DNA from: BOG-994 sp049514215
Lineage (GTDB): Bacteria; Pseudomonadota; Gammaproteobacteria; Burkholderiales; Burkholderiaceae_D
Assembly (NCBI GenBank): GCA_049514215.1
Contig: JBEKVI010000039.1
Location: 1 to 64,000 of the forward strand
Length of the DNA: 64,000 bases
Direction of reading: 5' to 3'
Part shown: positions 26,853-35,793 of the stretch, piece after piece
Numbering within the stretch: position 1 is the stretch's first letter
How the letters are laid out: each line of letters starts with the position of its first letter
The notes under the pieces: model-generated
Database searches by the model: none
Told to the model about the DNA's origin: nothing
Seen by the model: only the letters and a program-made list of their open reading frames with translations
Program-made: the position numbers and the translations under genes

Positions 26853-29800
26853 ATGACCTCTGAGAGAGAACAACTTCGGCTTGGTATCGCCGCGTTGGAA
26901 GCGCAGCGCGGCACTCTGGGCCACGCCGTCGTCGATGCGATGCTGGGCCCGGTGCAGGCCAGGCTTGCCGCGTTGGAAATGGAGCCTGCTCCCTCGCAAA
27001 CCCTCAAGCAGGTCACGATCCTGTTTCTGGACGTCGTCGGCTCCACAGCGCTTTCGCAGGGGCTGGATCCTGAGGAGATTCACGCCGTCATGGACGGTGC
27101 CCTCGCACGGGGCTCTCGGATCGTCGAATCCCATCACGGCAAAGTGTTGCAATATGCGGGCGACAATTTGCTCGCCGTTTTCGGGGCCGAGGCAGTCCAC
27201 GAGGACGACGCAGAGCACGCGGTGCGCTGCGGCCTAGCCCTCACTGAGCTTGGTCGAGTTCTAGGCTCCGAGGTCTTTGCAACCCACGGTCACCGCGGAT
27301 TTAACGTGCGCGTGGGTATCCATACCGGTCCAGTCCTGCTTGGTGGCGGCGTCGATGCCGAGGGGAGCATCCGAGGCACGGCGGTCAACATCGCCGCCCG
27401 CATGGAGCAGACCGCCCCGGCGGGGGCGCTGCGCATCACACACGAAACGTATGGGCTCGTGCGCGGTCTGTTCGAGGTCGAGGTTCAGGAGCCCCTCCCG
27501 GTGAAGGGGGTGAGCGAGCCGGTCAAGAGCTACCTCGTGGTGCGTGCCAAGCCACGCTCGTTTCGTATCGGCACGCGCGGGATCGAGGGTGTGGCCACGC
27601 GGATGATCGGCCGCGACGCAGAGCTCCAGGTTCTCCAGGAGGCGTTTGACCGTCTTCTGTCGGAGCGGAAGATGGGCGTTGTCACGGTCGTGGGCGAGGC
27701 CGGCGTGGGTAAGAGCCGGCTGCTCTACGAGTTCGAATCCTGGGCCGAAACACGTCCGGAGCCTTTTTATATATTTCGGGGCCGTGCGACCCCGCACACC
27801 CAGGGCCAGCCCTTCGGGCTGCTACGCGATATCGTAGCGTGGCGCTTTCAGATCGCCGATGACGACACCGTTCCGGTGGCCCGGTCGAAGCTTGAGGCCG
27901 GGATTATTCCGCTCTTCCTGCATGACGACGGACCCGACCGGGCCGAGGCCCAGGCTCATCTGCTGGGACATCTCATCGGCATCGAATATCGCGAGAGCCG
28001 TCACGTCAAAGGCATTCTCAACGACCCCCGCCAGATTCGCAATCGCGCGCTGCATACGGCGGCCCAGCTGTTTCGTCGGATCTCGGTGGCGAGCGAGGCC
28101 CCGGTTGTGCTCCAGTTGGACGACCTGCATTGGGCCGACAACGAAACGCTCGATTTCTTGCGTGATCTGACCGAGCTCAACGGCGACTTTCCCATGCTTC
28201 TCCTCGTCTTCGGCCGCCGGATGCTCTTCGAGCGCAGGCCCGATTGGCAAAGTATGGGGACATCGTCTCAGCGCATGGATCTGGTCGCACTCGACCGGAC
28301 CAATAGCGGGGTGCTGGTCGGCGAGATTCTGAAGAAGCTGCCGGAGATACCGGCGGCACTGCGCGAACTCGTGACCGGGGGCTCGGAGGGCAACCCCTTC
28401 TACATGGAAGAGCTGGTCAAGATGCTGATCGATCAGGGTGCGATCCAGATCGGCCCCGAATACTGGACGGTCAATCCCGACCGACTGCTCTCGACCAAGG
28501 TGCCGGCAACGCTCACGGGAATCCTGCAGGCCAGACTTGACGGTCTGCCCGACGCCGAGCGCGAGGCACTACAGGAAGCCAGTGTCATCGGCCAGGTGTT
28601 TTGGGACCGTGCCCTGGTCGCGCTCGACGCGCGGGCCGCGGATACCCTTCCTGCCCTGGTGAGGCGCGAGCTGACGATGCCCAAGGGTGCCACCGCCGAG
28701 GATGGACTGCGCGAGTATGCCTTCACGCACCAACTGCTGCATCAGGTGACCTACGGCACGGTCCTCAAACGCGTGAAGCGAGAACTCCATAGCAAGCTCG
28801 CCCATTGGCTCTCAGACCTCCGCGGACTGCGGGCGAACGATTTCCTGGGGATGACGGCGGAACACTACGAGCTGGCCGGTGACGATGCCAACGCTGCGGA
28901 ATACTTTGCGCGCGCCGCGGAGCACGCCCTTACACGCTTCGCGCACGATGCCGTGCAAGCTCTTGTGAAGCGCGCTCTGATTCTTCTGGACCGCCGCAAG
29001 GCGGTTGCCGAATCGGGGACCTTTGATGAGCGCAACGATACCCTCTCGGATGCGCATCTACGTTGGAGACTTCTGAAAGTTCGCGAGCGGACGTTGGATA
29101 TCCAGGGCCAACGTGACGAACAGAGCGTGGCATTGGCCGCGCTTGATACGTTCGCGCGAACGCTCAACGACGATGGACGTCGCGCCTACGTCGCTTTGCG
29201 GCGGGCGGGGTGGGCCTTGCGCACGGCGGACTGGGCTGCCCAGGAGACGGACGCGGAATTGGGTGCCAGGCTTGCCGAGCAGACAGGAGACGATGAGATC
29301 CGCCTGAACTCCATCCGACTGCAGGCGATCGCTCTGGCGCTTTTGGGCGACTGGCGCGCCGGCCAGGCACGGGCCCAGACTGCTCTAAGCCTCGCGCGAG
29401 ACCTCGGGCTCGTCGGCGAGCAGGCCGACTGTCTCGCGACTTTGGGCGTTATCGCCGCCGATATGCAAGGCGACCCTGTGGCGTCCTTGGCGTTTCACCA
29501 ACAGGCTCTCATCCTCAATCGCGAGCTCGGAAACCTGCGTGCGGAAGCGATAACTCTCGGAAACCTGGGGGAGGCGTGGGTCGGGCTTGGCGAAGTCCAG
29601 CAAGCCGGCCGTCTTATGGATCAATGCCTCCAGATCGTGCGAGCCATCGGTGATCGCTCGCTGGAATCCAATACGCTGTCGAACCTTTCTTCCCACGCGC
29701 TCTGGGAGGGAGATCACGATCGCGCACTGGCCCTGGCCGAGTTGGCCTGTGACCTTGCTGTGGCAGTCAAGGCGCCCGACCGGGAAGTGCTCGCGCTCAT

Positions 29801-30290
29801 GCAAAAAGGTCGAGCCGAGCTCGCGCTGGGGCGACACGCGGCGGCTGCGACGACCTTCCTCCGCGCAAGCTCTGTCTCAAAGTCCGTTGGCTCCTACATG
29901 CAAGATGATGCTCTCGCGGGCCTGGCCGAAGTGGCCCTATCACAAGGCGACGTCGACTTGGCACTCCGTCATCTTGAAGACGTACTCCAGCGTGCTGAAG
30001 CGGACAGCGCCAGCGAGGGGGGCCGACCGCGCCGGTTGGAACTCATCTGCTATGAAGTCTTGCGAAGCGCCGGCGACTGCCGGGCCCAGATCTGGCTGGA
30101 ACGAGCGCACAACAACCTGCAGGTCACTGTAGCCAGCATCAGCGAGCCTGCGCTTCGCCAGAGCTTTCTGAACAACATCCCGCACCACCGCAAGATCATG
30201 GCCGCCTGGGATGCGTCCCGCTCTGCCACGGCCGACAAGTCCGGGGGGAATCCCGAGAATTCCGTGCCAACAAAAAAGGACGTAGCATGA
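26853..30290 (+). CDS. Class III nucleotide cyclase-ATPase-TPR multidomain regulator
   Basis: 1145 residues, cytosolic. Residues about 50-230: class III cyclase domain with both metal Asp residues (FLDVVGST, YAGDNLLAVFG), the base-recognising Lys (HHGKVLQ) and the Asn/Arg pair (VNIAARM); the second base-recognising position is Ser (GSIRGTAVN) rather than the usual Asp, so ATP/GTP choice is uncertain. Residues about 255-600: AAA/STAND-type ATPase with Walker A GEAGVGKS and Walker B LQLDDLHWAD. Residues about 650-1120: TPR-like helical repeats. There is no DNA-binding domain. The stop overlaps the next gene (ATGA), which encodes a periplasmic binding protein. Likely a signal-integrating switch; the signal is unknown. 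Confidence 0.88.
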   Translation: MTSEREQLRLGIAALEAQRGTLGHAVVDAMLGPVQARLAALEMEPAPSQTLKQVTILFLDVVGSTALSQGLDPEEIHAVMDGALARGSRIVESHHGKVLQYAGDNLLAVFGAEAVHEDDAEHAVRCGLALTELGRVLGSEVFATHGHRGFNVRVGIHTGPVLLGGGVDAEGSIRGTAVNIAARMEQTAPAGALRITHETYGLVRGLFEVEVQEPLPVKGVSEPVKSYLVVRAKPRSFRIGTRGIEGVATRMIGRDAELQVLQEAFDRLLSERKMGVVTVVGEAGVGKSRLLYEFESWAETRPEPFYIFRGRATPHTQGQPFGLLRDIVAWRFQIADDDTVPVARSKLEAGIIPLFLHDDGPDRAEAQAHLLGHLIGIEYRESRHVKGILNDPRQIRNRALHTAAQLFRRISVASEAPVVLQLDDLHWADNETLDFLRDLTELNGDFPMLLLVFGRRMLFERRPDWQSMGTSSQRMDLVALDRTNSGVLVGEILKKLPEIPAALRELVTGGSEGNPFYMEELVKMLIDQGAIQIGPEYWTVNPDRLLSTKVPATLTGILQARLDGLPDAEREALQEASVIGQVFWDRALVALDARAADTLPALVRRELTMPKGATAEDGLREYAFTHQLLHQVTYGTVLKRVKRELHSKLAHWLSDLRGLRANDFLGMTAEHYELAGDDANAAEYFARAAEHALTRFAHDAVQALVKRALILLDRRKAVAESGTFDERNDTLSDAHLRWRLLKVRERTLDIQGQRDEQSVALAALDTFARTLNDDGRRAYVALRRAGWALRTADWAAQETDAELGARLAEQTGDDEIRLNSIRLQAIALALLGDWRAGQARAQTALSLARDLGLVGEQADCLATLGVIAADMQGDPVASLAFHQQALILNRELGNLRAEAITLGNLGEAWVGLGEVQQAGRLMDQCLQIVRAIGDRSLESNTLSNLSSHALWEGDHDRALALAELACDLAVAVKAPDREVLALMQKGRAELALGRHAAAATTFLRASSVSKSVGSYMQDDALAGLAEVALSQGDVDLALRHLEDVLQRAEADSASEGGRPRRLELICYEVLRSAGDCRAQIWLERAHNNLQVTVASISEPALRQSFLNNIPHHRKIMAAWDASRSATADKSGGNPENSVPTKKDVA

Positions 30291-31078
30291 GATTGGCTTC
30301 TCAGGTCCATAAAGGACTTGTCGCCGGCTTGGGCAGCCTACTCATCTTGGGCGCCCTGTGTCCTATCGAGGCCGTGGCCCAGGTGAAAGTTATCATCTCG
30401 GGAGGATTCGCACGCGCTTACCGGTCGGCTTTGCCGGAGTTCGAGCACACCACGGGCATCGAAGTGACCACGGGCTCGGGCGTATCGCAAGGTAGTGGGC
30501 CGGACACGATCGAAGCCCAGCTTCGTCGCGGTGTTCCGGCCGATGTCGTGATTATGTCCCGGGAGGGACTAGACGACTTGATATCCGCTGGCTTGATCGT
30601 CGCGGGAACCGACGTCGATCTGGCACAAACGCCCCTGGGTCTAGCCGTACGCGCAGGAGCACCCAGGCCGGAGATCGCCACCGTCGATGCCTTCAAGGAG
30701 ACGCTGCATAACGCGAGAAGCATCGCTGTGCCCGGCAGTACGACGGGCATTTATCTGACGACCCGTTTGTTTCCGCGACTGGGCGTCGATAGCAAATCAG
30801 TCAACGTCACGGCTCGGGGTGCGGAGGCCATCTCCTTGGTCGCCAGCGGGAATGCGACACTCGCGGTTCAGCCGGTCAGCGAACTTCTGCACATGCCAGG
30901 CATCGACTTCGTCGGGCCCATTCCAATGGAGGTTCAGTACGTCTCTGTGTTCTCCGCGGCGGTTGTGATCGGGTCCAAGGAGGTGGAGGCCTCGAAGCGG
31001 CTGATCTCGTTCCTGGCCTCCGACAAAACGACTTCTGCAATTGAGCAGGCCGGGATGGAGTCCCTAAAGCCCCACTAG
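30287..31078 (+). CDS. Periplasmic substrate-binding protein, ModA-like, without transporter genes
   Basis: 263 residues, ATG at 30287 overlapping the cyclase stop. Signal peptide about 1-32 ending near AVA. The body (VKVIISGGFARAYRSALPEFE, then ADVVIMSREGLDDLISAGLI and ARSIAVPGSTTGIY) is the two-lobed type of ModA/tungstate-binding proteins. No ABC permease or ATPase follows; an MFS gene comes 180 nt later. Ligand is unknown; a sensor role alongside the coupled cyclase is as likely as transport. Confidence 0.82.
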   Translation: MRLASQVHKGLVAGLGSLLILGALCPIEAVAQVKVIISGGFARAYRSALPEFEHTTGIEVTTGSGVSQGSGPDTIEAQLRRGVPADVVIMSREGLDDLISAGLIVAGTDVDLAQTPLGLAVRAGAPRPEIATVDAFKETLHNARSIAVPGSTTGIYLTTRLFPRLGVDSKSVNVTARGAEAISLVASGNATLAVQPVSELLHMPGIDFVGPIPMEVQYVSVFSAAVVIGSKEVEASKRLISFLASDKTTSAIEQAGMESLKPH

Positions 31079-31257
31079 ATCGGATGCTGGTTCAGCTTGG
31101 CCCAGCCTGGCACGGTCACTGCGGATGAGCGTTCTCTGCCGAAATCTCTGCGCCGACGTTAAGCGGGTTCCTACACGGGCTTTGAAAGCGGCGCGAACCG
31201 ATCGCGGCAGATTCCGACAAACCCGGGAACTTTGCGCGTCGGGTTCCCATCTTTTCC

Positions 31258-32604
31258 TTGCGCTACCACCGTGGTGATGCGCCCACTTCAGGCGCGGACT
31301 TGGAGGATGTTCTGCTCTCTTCTGAAGACACCGCAATACAAGAGGCGCGTGTTCAGCCGAAGGACTCGAAAGACACAACACGCATCGCCGCGGGCACTCT
31401 TGCCGGTCTCGACTGGCTTAATTTTTTTCTCGCCGATGTGCAGACGGGGGTGGGACCGTTTCTCGCGATCTATCTGGCCGCCTACGGCTGGAACGAGGAA
31501 CAGGTCGGGCTCGCCCTGACCATCGGGGGCGTCGCCGGAATTCTGTGCCAGACGCCTGCGGGCGCGTTGGTCGACCGCCTGCACCACAAGCGTCTTTTGG
31601 TGTCTCTCGGTATCGGCGCGCTCGTGCTGGGTGCACTTGCGATCGCGTTCGCGCCGTCGCTTTGGCCGGTCTTGATTGCCCAGGTCCTCATCGGCGGGAC
31701 ATCGAGCGTATTTGGACCCGCTCTCTGTGCGATTTCGCTGGGGATCGTCGGGCACAGACTATTTGATGCCCGACAGGGTCGGAATCTTTCATTTAACTCC
31801 GCGGGTAACGTCGCAGCCGCCGTCTGCATGGGACTACTGGGCTATTACGTATCGAACCAGAGCATCTTCTTCTTTGTCGCGGTAAGCGCGGTCCCAGCCA
31901 TCCTCTCGCTGTGTCTCATTCGGCCCGATGTAATCGACTATCAGCGGGCCCGGGGCGCGAAGGAAGGGGCGAAGGACGAAAAAGCCGCGGGTATTGCGGT
32001 CCTCCTGCGGGATCGGGCTCTTTTCATCTTTCTTGTGTGTGCCGTTCTGTTTCACTTTGCGAATGCGGCAATGCTTCCATTGCTTGGGGAGAGGCTGGCC
32101 AAAGGCCAGGGAAACAAATCGATGCTCTTCATGTCGGCGTGCGTCGTGACGACCCAATTCGTCATCTCCTTATTGGCTTCCTGGGCGGGCCGTCAGGCCG
32201 GACGCTGGGGGAGAAAGCCCCTCTTACTCATCGGCTTCGGGGTTCTTCCCATTCGAGCGGTGCTCTACACGCTCACGGGCAATCCCATTGCTCTCGTTGC
32301 GATTCAAGTCCTCGACGGGATCGGAGCGGGAATATTTGGTGTCGTGTCGGTTCTGGTCATTGCCGATCTTACGCGCGGAACGGGCCGATTCAATCTGACA
32401 CTCGGCGCAATTAGCACGGCGGTTGGAATCGGCGCCTCGCTAAGCCAAGTCATCGCGGGCTCGATTGTTCACCGTTTCAGCTTTAATGCCGGCTTTATCT
32501 GCCTCGCCGTGATTGCAGGCGTCGCGCTGTCGATTCTTTATTTCTTCATGCCGGAGACAGGGGCCGAGAATTCAGCGTTAAGACGAGATGAACACGCGGG
32601 CTAG
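31258..32604 (+). CDS. MFS transporter, 12 helices (paralogue of the one at 54.7 kb)
   Basis: 448 residues from a TTG at 31258; no ATG or GTG is available, another TTG lies at 31300, and neither has a clear Shine-Dalgarno, so the start is uncertain. The membrane part begins LDWLNFFLADVQTGVGPFLA and includes the motif-A-like ALVDRLHHKRLL. It closely parallels the MFS protein encoded at 54683-56026, where the matching stretch is FDWFNLSVANIQTGFGPFIA. Substrate unknown. A polar N-terminal tail of about 45 residues precedes the first helix. Confidence 0.85.
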   Translation: MRYHRGDAPTSGADLEDVLLSSEDTAIQEARVQPKDSKDTTRIAAGTLAGLDWLNFFLADVQTGVGPFLAIYLAAYGWNEEQVGLALTIGGVAGILCQTPAGALVDRLHHKRLLVSLGIGALVLGALAIAFAPSLWPVLIAQVLIGGTSSVFGPALCAISLGIVGHRLFDARQGRNLSFNSAGNVAAAVCMGLLGYYVSNQSIFFFVAVSAVPAILSLCLIRPDVIDYQRARGAKEGAKDEKAAGIAVLLRDRALFIFLVCAVLFHFANAAMLPLLGERLAKGQGNKSMLFMSACVVTTQFVISLLASWAGRQAGRWGRKPLLLIGFGVLPIRAVLYTLTGNPIALVAIQVLDGIGAGIFGVVSVLVIADLTRGTGRFNLTLGAISTAVGIGASLSQVIAGSIVHRFSFNAGFICLAVIAGVALSILYFFMPETGAENSALRRDEHAG

Positions 32605-32756
32605 AACTGGCGATGTCGTAATGGCAGAACGCTGCGAGCAGAAGGGAAGGGATTCCCCGCATCGACTCCGTTTTGAGTCTCGACTCCCGAGAGGGGCAAA
32701 CAGAGCGCCGTCAGCACGCCCTTGAGTCGAGCCCCCCGGTGTACCATTTCCGCTTG

Positions 32757-33395
32757 ATGAGCGTGCTTACTGAATTCTCCGGGACCAGGCCGCCGCTAAC
32801 CACTGAGGCAGCCCGCAACATGGTCGTCTACACGGGTACGAAGGCGGTGATCCTCGTGGAGGGCTTAAGTGATCAAGCGGCCCTTGAAGCCCTCGCCAGT
32901 CGGCGCGGCTTGAACCTCATGGCGGAGAGAGTCCTCATCGTTTGCGTCGGTGGAGCAACCAACACCGGCAAGTTCTTGGATGCATTAGGTCCGCCAGGCT
33001 TGGGCGTGCATCTAGCAGGTCTCGTTGACGCGGACGAGGAGCCGCACCTTTGGCGACAGCTCGAGCGAGTGGGGCTTGGCGCGAACCTCAGCCGCGCGAG
33101 CGCGGAGAGCCGTGGATTCTTTGTGTGCGATGCGGATCTCGAAGACGAGCTGATTCGAGCCCTTGGCGCTGCCTCGGTCGAGGGGCTACTGGCTATCCAA
33201 GGCGAGCTTGAGTCCTTTCGCCGATTTCAGAATCAACCGGCTCAGCGCGCACGGCAGCACCATGCGCAGTTGCGCCGCTTCCTCGGGACGCGGGCCCGGC
33301 GCAAGATACGCTACGGTGCCTTGCTGACAAACGCTCTCGAGCCGGACCATGTCCCGCGTGTGCTCGATGGTGTGCTCACGCACGCGCGCCGTTGA
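32757..33395 (+). CDS. Stand-alone TOPRIM-domain protein (OLD-nuclease-like TOPRIM)
   Basis: 212 residues from the ATG at 32757. The TOPRIM Glu is in AVILVEGLSDQAALEALA and the DxD in GLVDADEE; VCVGGATNTGKFLDALG links them. FFVCDADLEDELIRALG, QPAQRARQHHAQLRRFLG and RARRKIRYGALL follow, the pattern of a family I associate mainly with actinobacteria. There is no ATPase domain, unlike OLD nucleases, and none adjacent. It may cut or bind nucleic acid with a metal ion, but activity is unproven. Transfer from an actinobacterium is possible. Confidence 0.75.
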   Translation: MSVLTEFSGTRPPLTTEAARNMVVYTGTKAVILVEGLSDQAALEALASRRGLNLMAERVLIVCVGGATNTGKFLDALGPPGLGVHLAGLVDADEEPHLWRQLERVGLGANLSRASAESRGFFVCDADLEDELIRALGAASVEGLLAIQGELESFRRFQNQPAQRARQHHAQLRRFLGTRARRKIRYGALLTNALEPDHVPRVLDGVLTHARR

Positions 33396-33413
33396 ATGGT
33401 CGGTGCCCGGTCA

Positions 33414-33887
33414 CTATTGCGAGGTGCACTGGAAAGTCACGGTACGCGATCCATCGGGGTTCACGGTCGTGTTCGCTATGGCCTGCGATGCTCCGTGGCT
33501 CACGCAGTACGACTGTGCCGTTCGTGAGGCGTCGAGCAATTCACGATCCGTATGGTAGCTGTAGGTCAGATTCGGATTGGCTGCCTGAACCACGGGCATA
33601 CCCGCCATCGCCACGCATTCGAACACGACGTTGCGCGTGCCATCGGGAGAATCCGAGATTCCCGAGACCCGTGGCGTCGCACGATACTGACTGCAATACG
33701 TGACCGCGGTCTGATTGGCCTGCAAAAGCTCCTGATCGCCGCGGTACTTGTAGGTCACCGAGGGATTACTGGCTTGCACTTGAACGGGAGGCGAATTGGG
33801 TTGCACGCATCCCGCCAGGAGCACCGTTGCCACGAGGGCCGCTGGCAAAGCATAAAAAGGGGTAAATCGGGTCGATTTTGCGATCAT
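33414..33887 (-). CDS. Lipoprotein with an internal tandem duplication
   Basis: 157 residues behind AAGGAGAG. Signal peptide with lipobox LLAGC, then two related repeats of about 55 residues: NPSVTYKYRGDQELLQANQT...TYCSQY...VVFEC and NPNLTYSYHTDRELLDASRT...SYCVSH...VTFQC. Each repeat has one Cys near the middle and one at its end, so each probably holds one disulfide. Family not recognised; it should be a periplasmic, membrane-anchored binding or structural protein. It ends 18 nt from the TOPRIM gene stop (convergent). Confidence 0.78.
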   Translation of the reverse strand: MIAKSTRFTPFYALPAALVATVLLAGCVQPNSPPVQVQASNPSVTYKYRGDQELLQANQTAVTYCSQYRATPRVSGISDSPDGTRNVVFECVAMAGMPVVQAANPNLTYSYHTDRELLDASRTAQSYCVSHGASQAIANTTVNPDGSRTVTFQCTSQ

Positions 33888-34356
33888 GGAAGTCTCTCCT
33901 TCAGGGGAGCTTTTCGAGCTCTCGTTAATTTGCTTGGGGCCGGGAATCGCAGCTTAGTGGCGAGCTAGAGACTGACAAGGCAGCAATGCTCGTGCCTGAC
34001 CGATGTCGTCCTCCCGACTCCGGCCGGCTGCCGTGCAATTTCACGGGAGCTGGATGTACGCAAGCGTTGAGCTGTCCCTTGAGTGGGAGCTCCATGGATC
34101 TCGAATCTTCTTTGAGGCCTAAAAAGCGGCACTTATAACTCGGGGATCGGTTTTGGGACTGAAATCTCAGAGCCAGCGCTTGAGGAGGCGACCGGTTCGG
34201 GATCGACGCGATGGTCGATCCCGGTCGGATTCTTGCAAAGAAAGAAAAGCGAGTGGGTAGCCGATAGAAGGCAATTGATCTACTGTGCGCGACAGAAAAC
34301 CGGGCCGCTGCCGCGAACGTCTATCCCCGGTAAGGAAGGCACCCGGGCCGAAGCGA
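33888..34356. other. Intergenic region with one inverted repeat
   Basis: 469 nt upstream of the lipoprotein gene and downstream of the PspC gene, both leftward. It should hold the lipoprotein promoter. I see no gene; only the inverted repeat listed at 34199-34222 stands out. Confidence 0.4.
34199..34222. repeat. Inverted repeat GGGATCGA-N8-TCGATCCC
   Basis: 8-bp perfect arms, 8-nt spacer, with weaker pairing of the flanks (CCGGTTC and GGTCGG). It lies 135 nt after the PspC gene stop and about 310 nt upstream of the lipoprotein start. No T tract on either side, so terminator use is doubtful; an operator is possible. Confidence 0.4.
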
Positions 34357-34710
34357 TTAGTGCGGCTGCTCGCGACTGGCGATTTGGCAGGGTGCCGACG
34401 GCACGAAGATCCATAGCAGACCGTAAATGAGAATGCCCGTCCCGTGAAGCAGGATTAGAAGGGTGAACACAATTCGCCATATCCAGGACGGCATTTCGGT
34501 TACTTCGCCCAGTCCACCGCAGACGCCGCCGATCCAGCGGTCGTAGCGGCTGCGCTGAAACGAATGGATTCCGCGAGGGCGAAAAGGGACACCGTTGGCC
34601 GGCGGTGCGTCGCCCAATACGCGTGCCTTTGCCCGGGCGAACTCTTCGTCGGAGAGAATACCACTCCGATGCAGTTCGCCTAACTTGGTCAAATCATCAA
34701 TGTCAGACAT
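34357..34710 (-). CDS. SHOCT-PspC domain membrane protein
   Basis: 117 residues behind CGGAG. Residues 1-35 are a SHOCT motif (LTKLGELHRSGILSDEEFARAK), a short helical oligomerisation segment. Residues about 50-108 are a PspC domain (DRWIGGVCGGLGEVTEMPSW then a membrane helix IVFTLLILLHGTGILIYGLLW). PspC domains are linked to envelope stress and toxin-like membrane insertion. No other psp genes are nearby. Topology: one or two helices at the C-terminus. Confidence 0.88.
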   Translation of the reverse strand: MSDIDDLTKLGELHRSGILSDEEFARAKARVLGDAPPANGVPFRPRGIHSFQRSRYDRWIGGVCGGLGEVTEMPSWIWRIVFTLLILLHGTGILIYGLLWIFVPSAPCQIASREQPH

Positions 34711-35238
34711 GGTTTTCTCCGAAAGGTGGAAGGTCAGTGCCTGCAGGGTAGCTCAAACGCAATTGGACACCAGCAAAAGGTGACGAACTGCCCACTGACG
34801 CGACAGGGTGTCTTGGAACCCGACCGTTTGCGGTACCCCGGACGATGTCGGACCAGAGGTAAGTGGATTCCGGCGCAGTGCGATCGCGCGTGTTGGACGT
34901 GCAGGTGGCCAAGTCGCATGAGTCCTAAAGGATCACATTAGCAGATAAGACCGTAGGGGAAAGTTGGACGCTAAGCGATATGCGTGGGGTGCCGCAGTCG
35001 CCAGACCTCGCTCGGGTAAGGGTCAACGGCCTTCGCCCGGTTCAGCCATGCAGGAGGCGATTGGCCGCCGTGTTTCCTCTCCCGGGGCGCGATCGATGCG
35101 ATGACGAGTCTCGCCTACCGATAGCGCAATATGCGAGACTTGGAGGTGGTGCGTGCCGGTATCTCGCTGGTCGTTGACCATGTCGCATCGCCTTGCCTCT
35201 GATGCGCAGGTCATGCTAGCCAACCCAAAAGGAAACCC
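34711..35238. other. Divergent intergenic region
   Basis: 528 nt between the PspC gene (leftward) and the YqhA-family gene (rightward). No supported gene, repeat or RNA. AAAGGAA precedes the start at 35239. Unusually long for the window. Confidence 0.4.
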
Positions 35239-35793
35239 ATGAGAGCATTGATGGTGGCCTTCGAGAGCTTCCTGTGGAGGCTGCGCTACTTGGTCCTGAT
35301 CGGCGTCATCGGCAGTTTCGTTACTTCGATCGCCTTGTTCGTCGTGACCTCGAAGGCCGTGCTTAGTCTTCTCGTGAACGGTTGGCGTCTTCTTTTTGCC
35401 GATGAGCTCAGCCAGGGCAGCAAGTTCCTGACCGAAGCCATCGTCTCGGACATCGTCAAAATCGTCGATGGCTATCTGCTCGCCTCGGCCGTGATGATCT
35501 TTGCCTTCGGACTGTACGAGCTATTCATCAGTAAACTCGAAGTCGCGCATTCCACGCCCGGCGCGAGTCGCATTCTCGCCATCGACAGTCTGGACGATCT
35601 GAAATCCAGTCTTGGCAAGGTCGTGCTCATTGTTCTCGCAGTCGCGGTCCTCGAGCAGGGACTGGCGGTGACGGTCCGAGAGCCCATCGATCTCGTCTAT
35701 CTGGCGGGCGGTGTCGCCCTGCTTTCCATCGGCTTGTATTTGACCCATGCCTCAGGAATCCGGAAGGACTCGGGCAACGACGGAACGCCCTAG
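35239..35793 (+). CDS. YqhA/UPF0114 family inner membrane protein
   Basis: 184 residues with about four hydrophobic segments. The family hallmark is clear: FESFLWRLRYLVLIGVIGSF at the start, FALGLYELFISKLE-like sequence (here FAFGLYELFISKLE), and SRILAIDSLDDLKSSLGKVV before a helix. UPF0114 members are conserved but their role is not settled. A good ribosome site (AAAGGAA) supports the start. The transcript may run on to the terminator at 36273. Confidence 0.9.
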   Translation: MRALMVAFESFLWRLRYLVLIGVIGSFVTSIALFVVTSKAVLSLLVNGWRLLFADELSQGSKFLTEAIVSDIVKIVDGYLLASAVMIFAFGLYELFISKLEVAHSTPGASRILAIDSLDDLKSSLGKVVLIVLAVAVLEQGLAVTVREPIDLVYLAGGVALLSIGLYLTHASGIRKDSGNDGTP

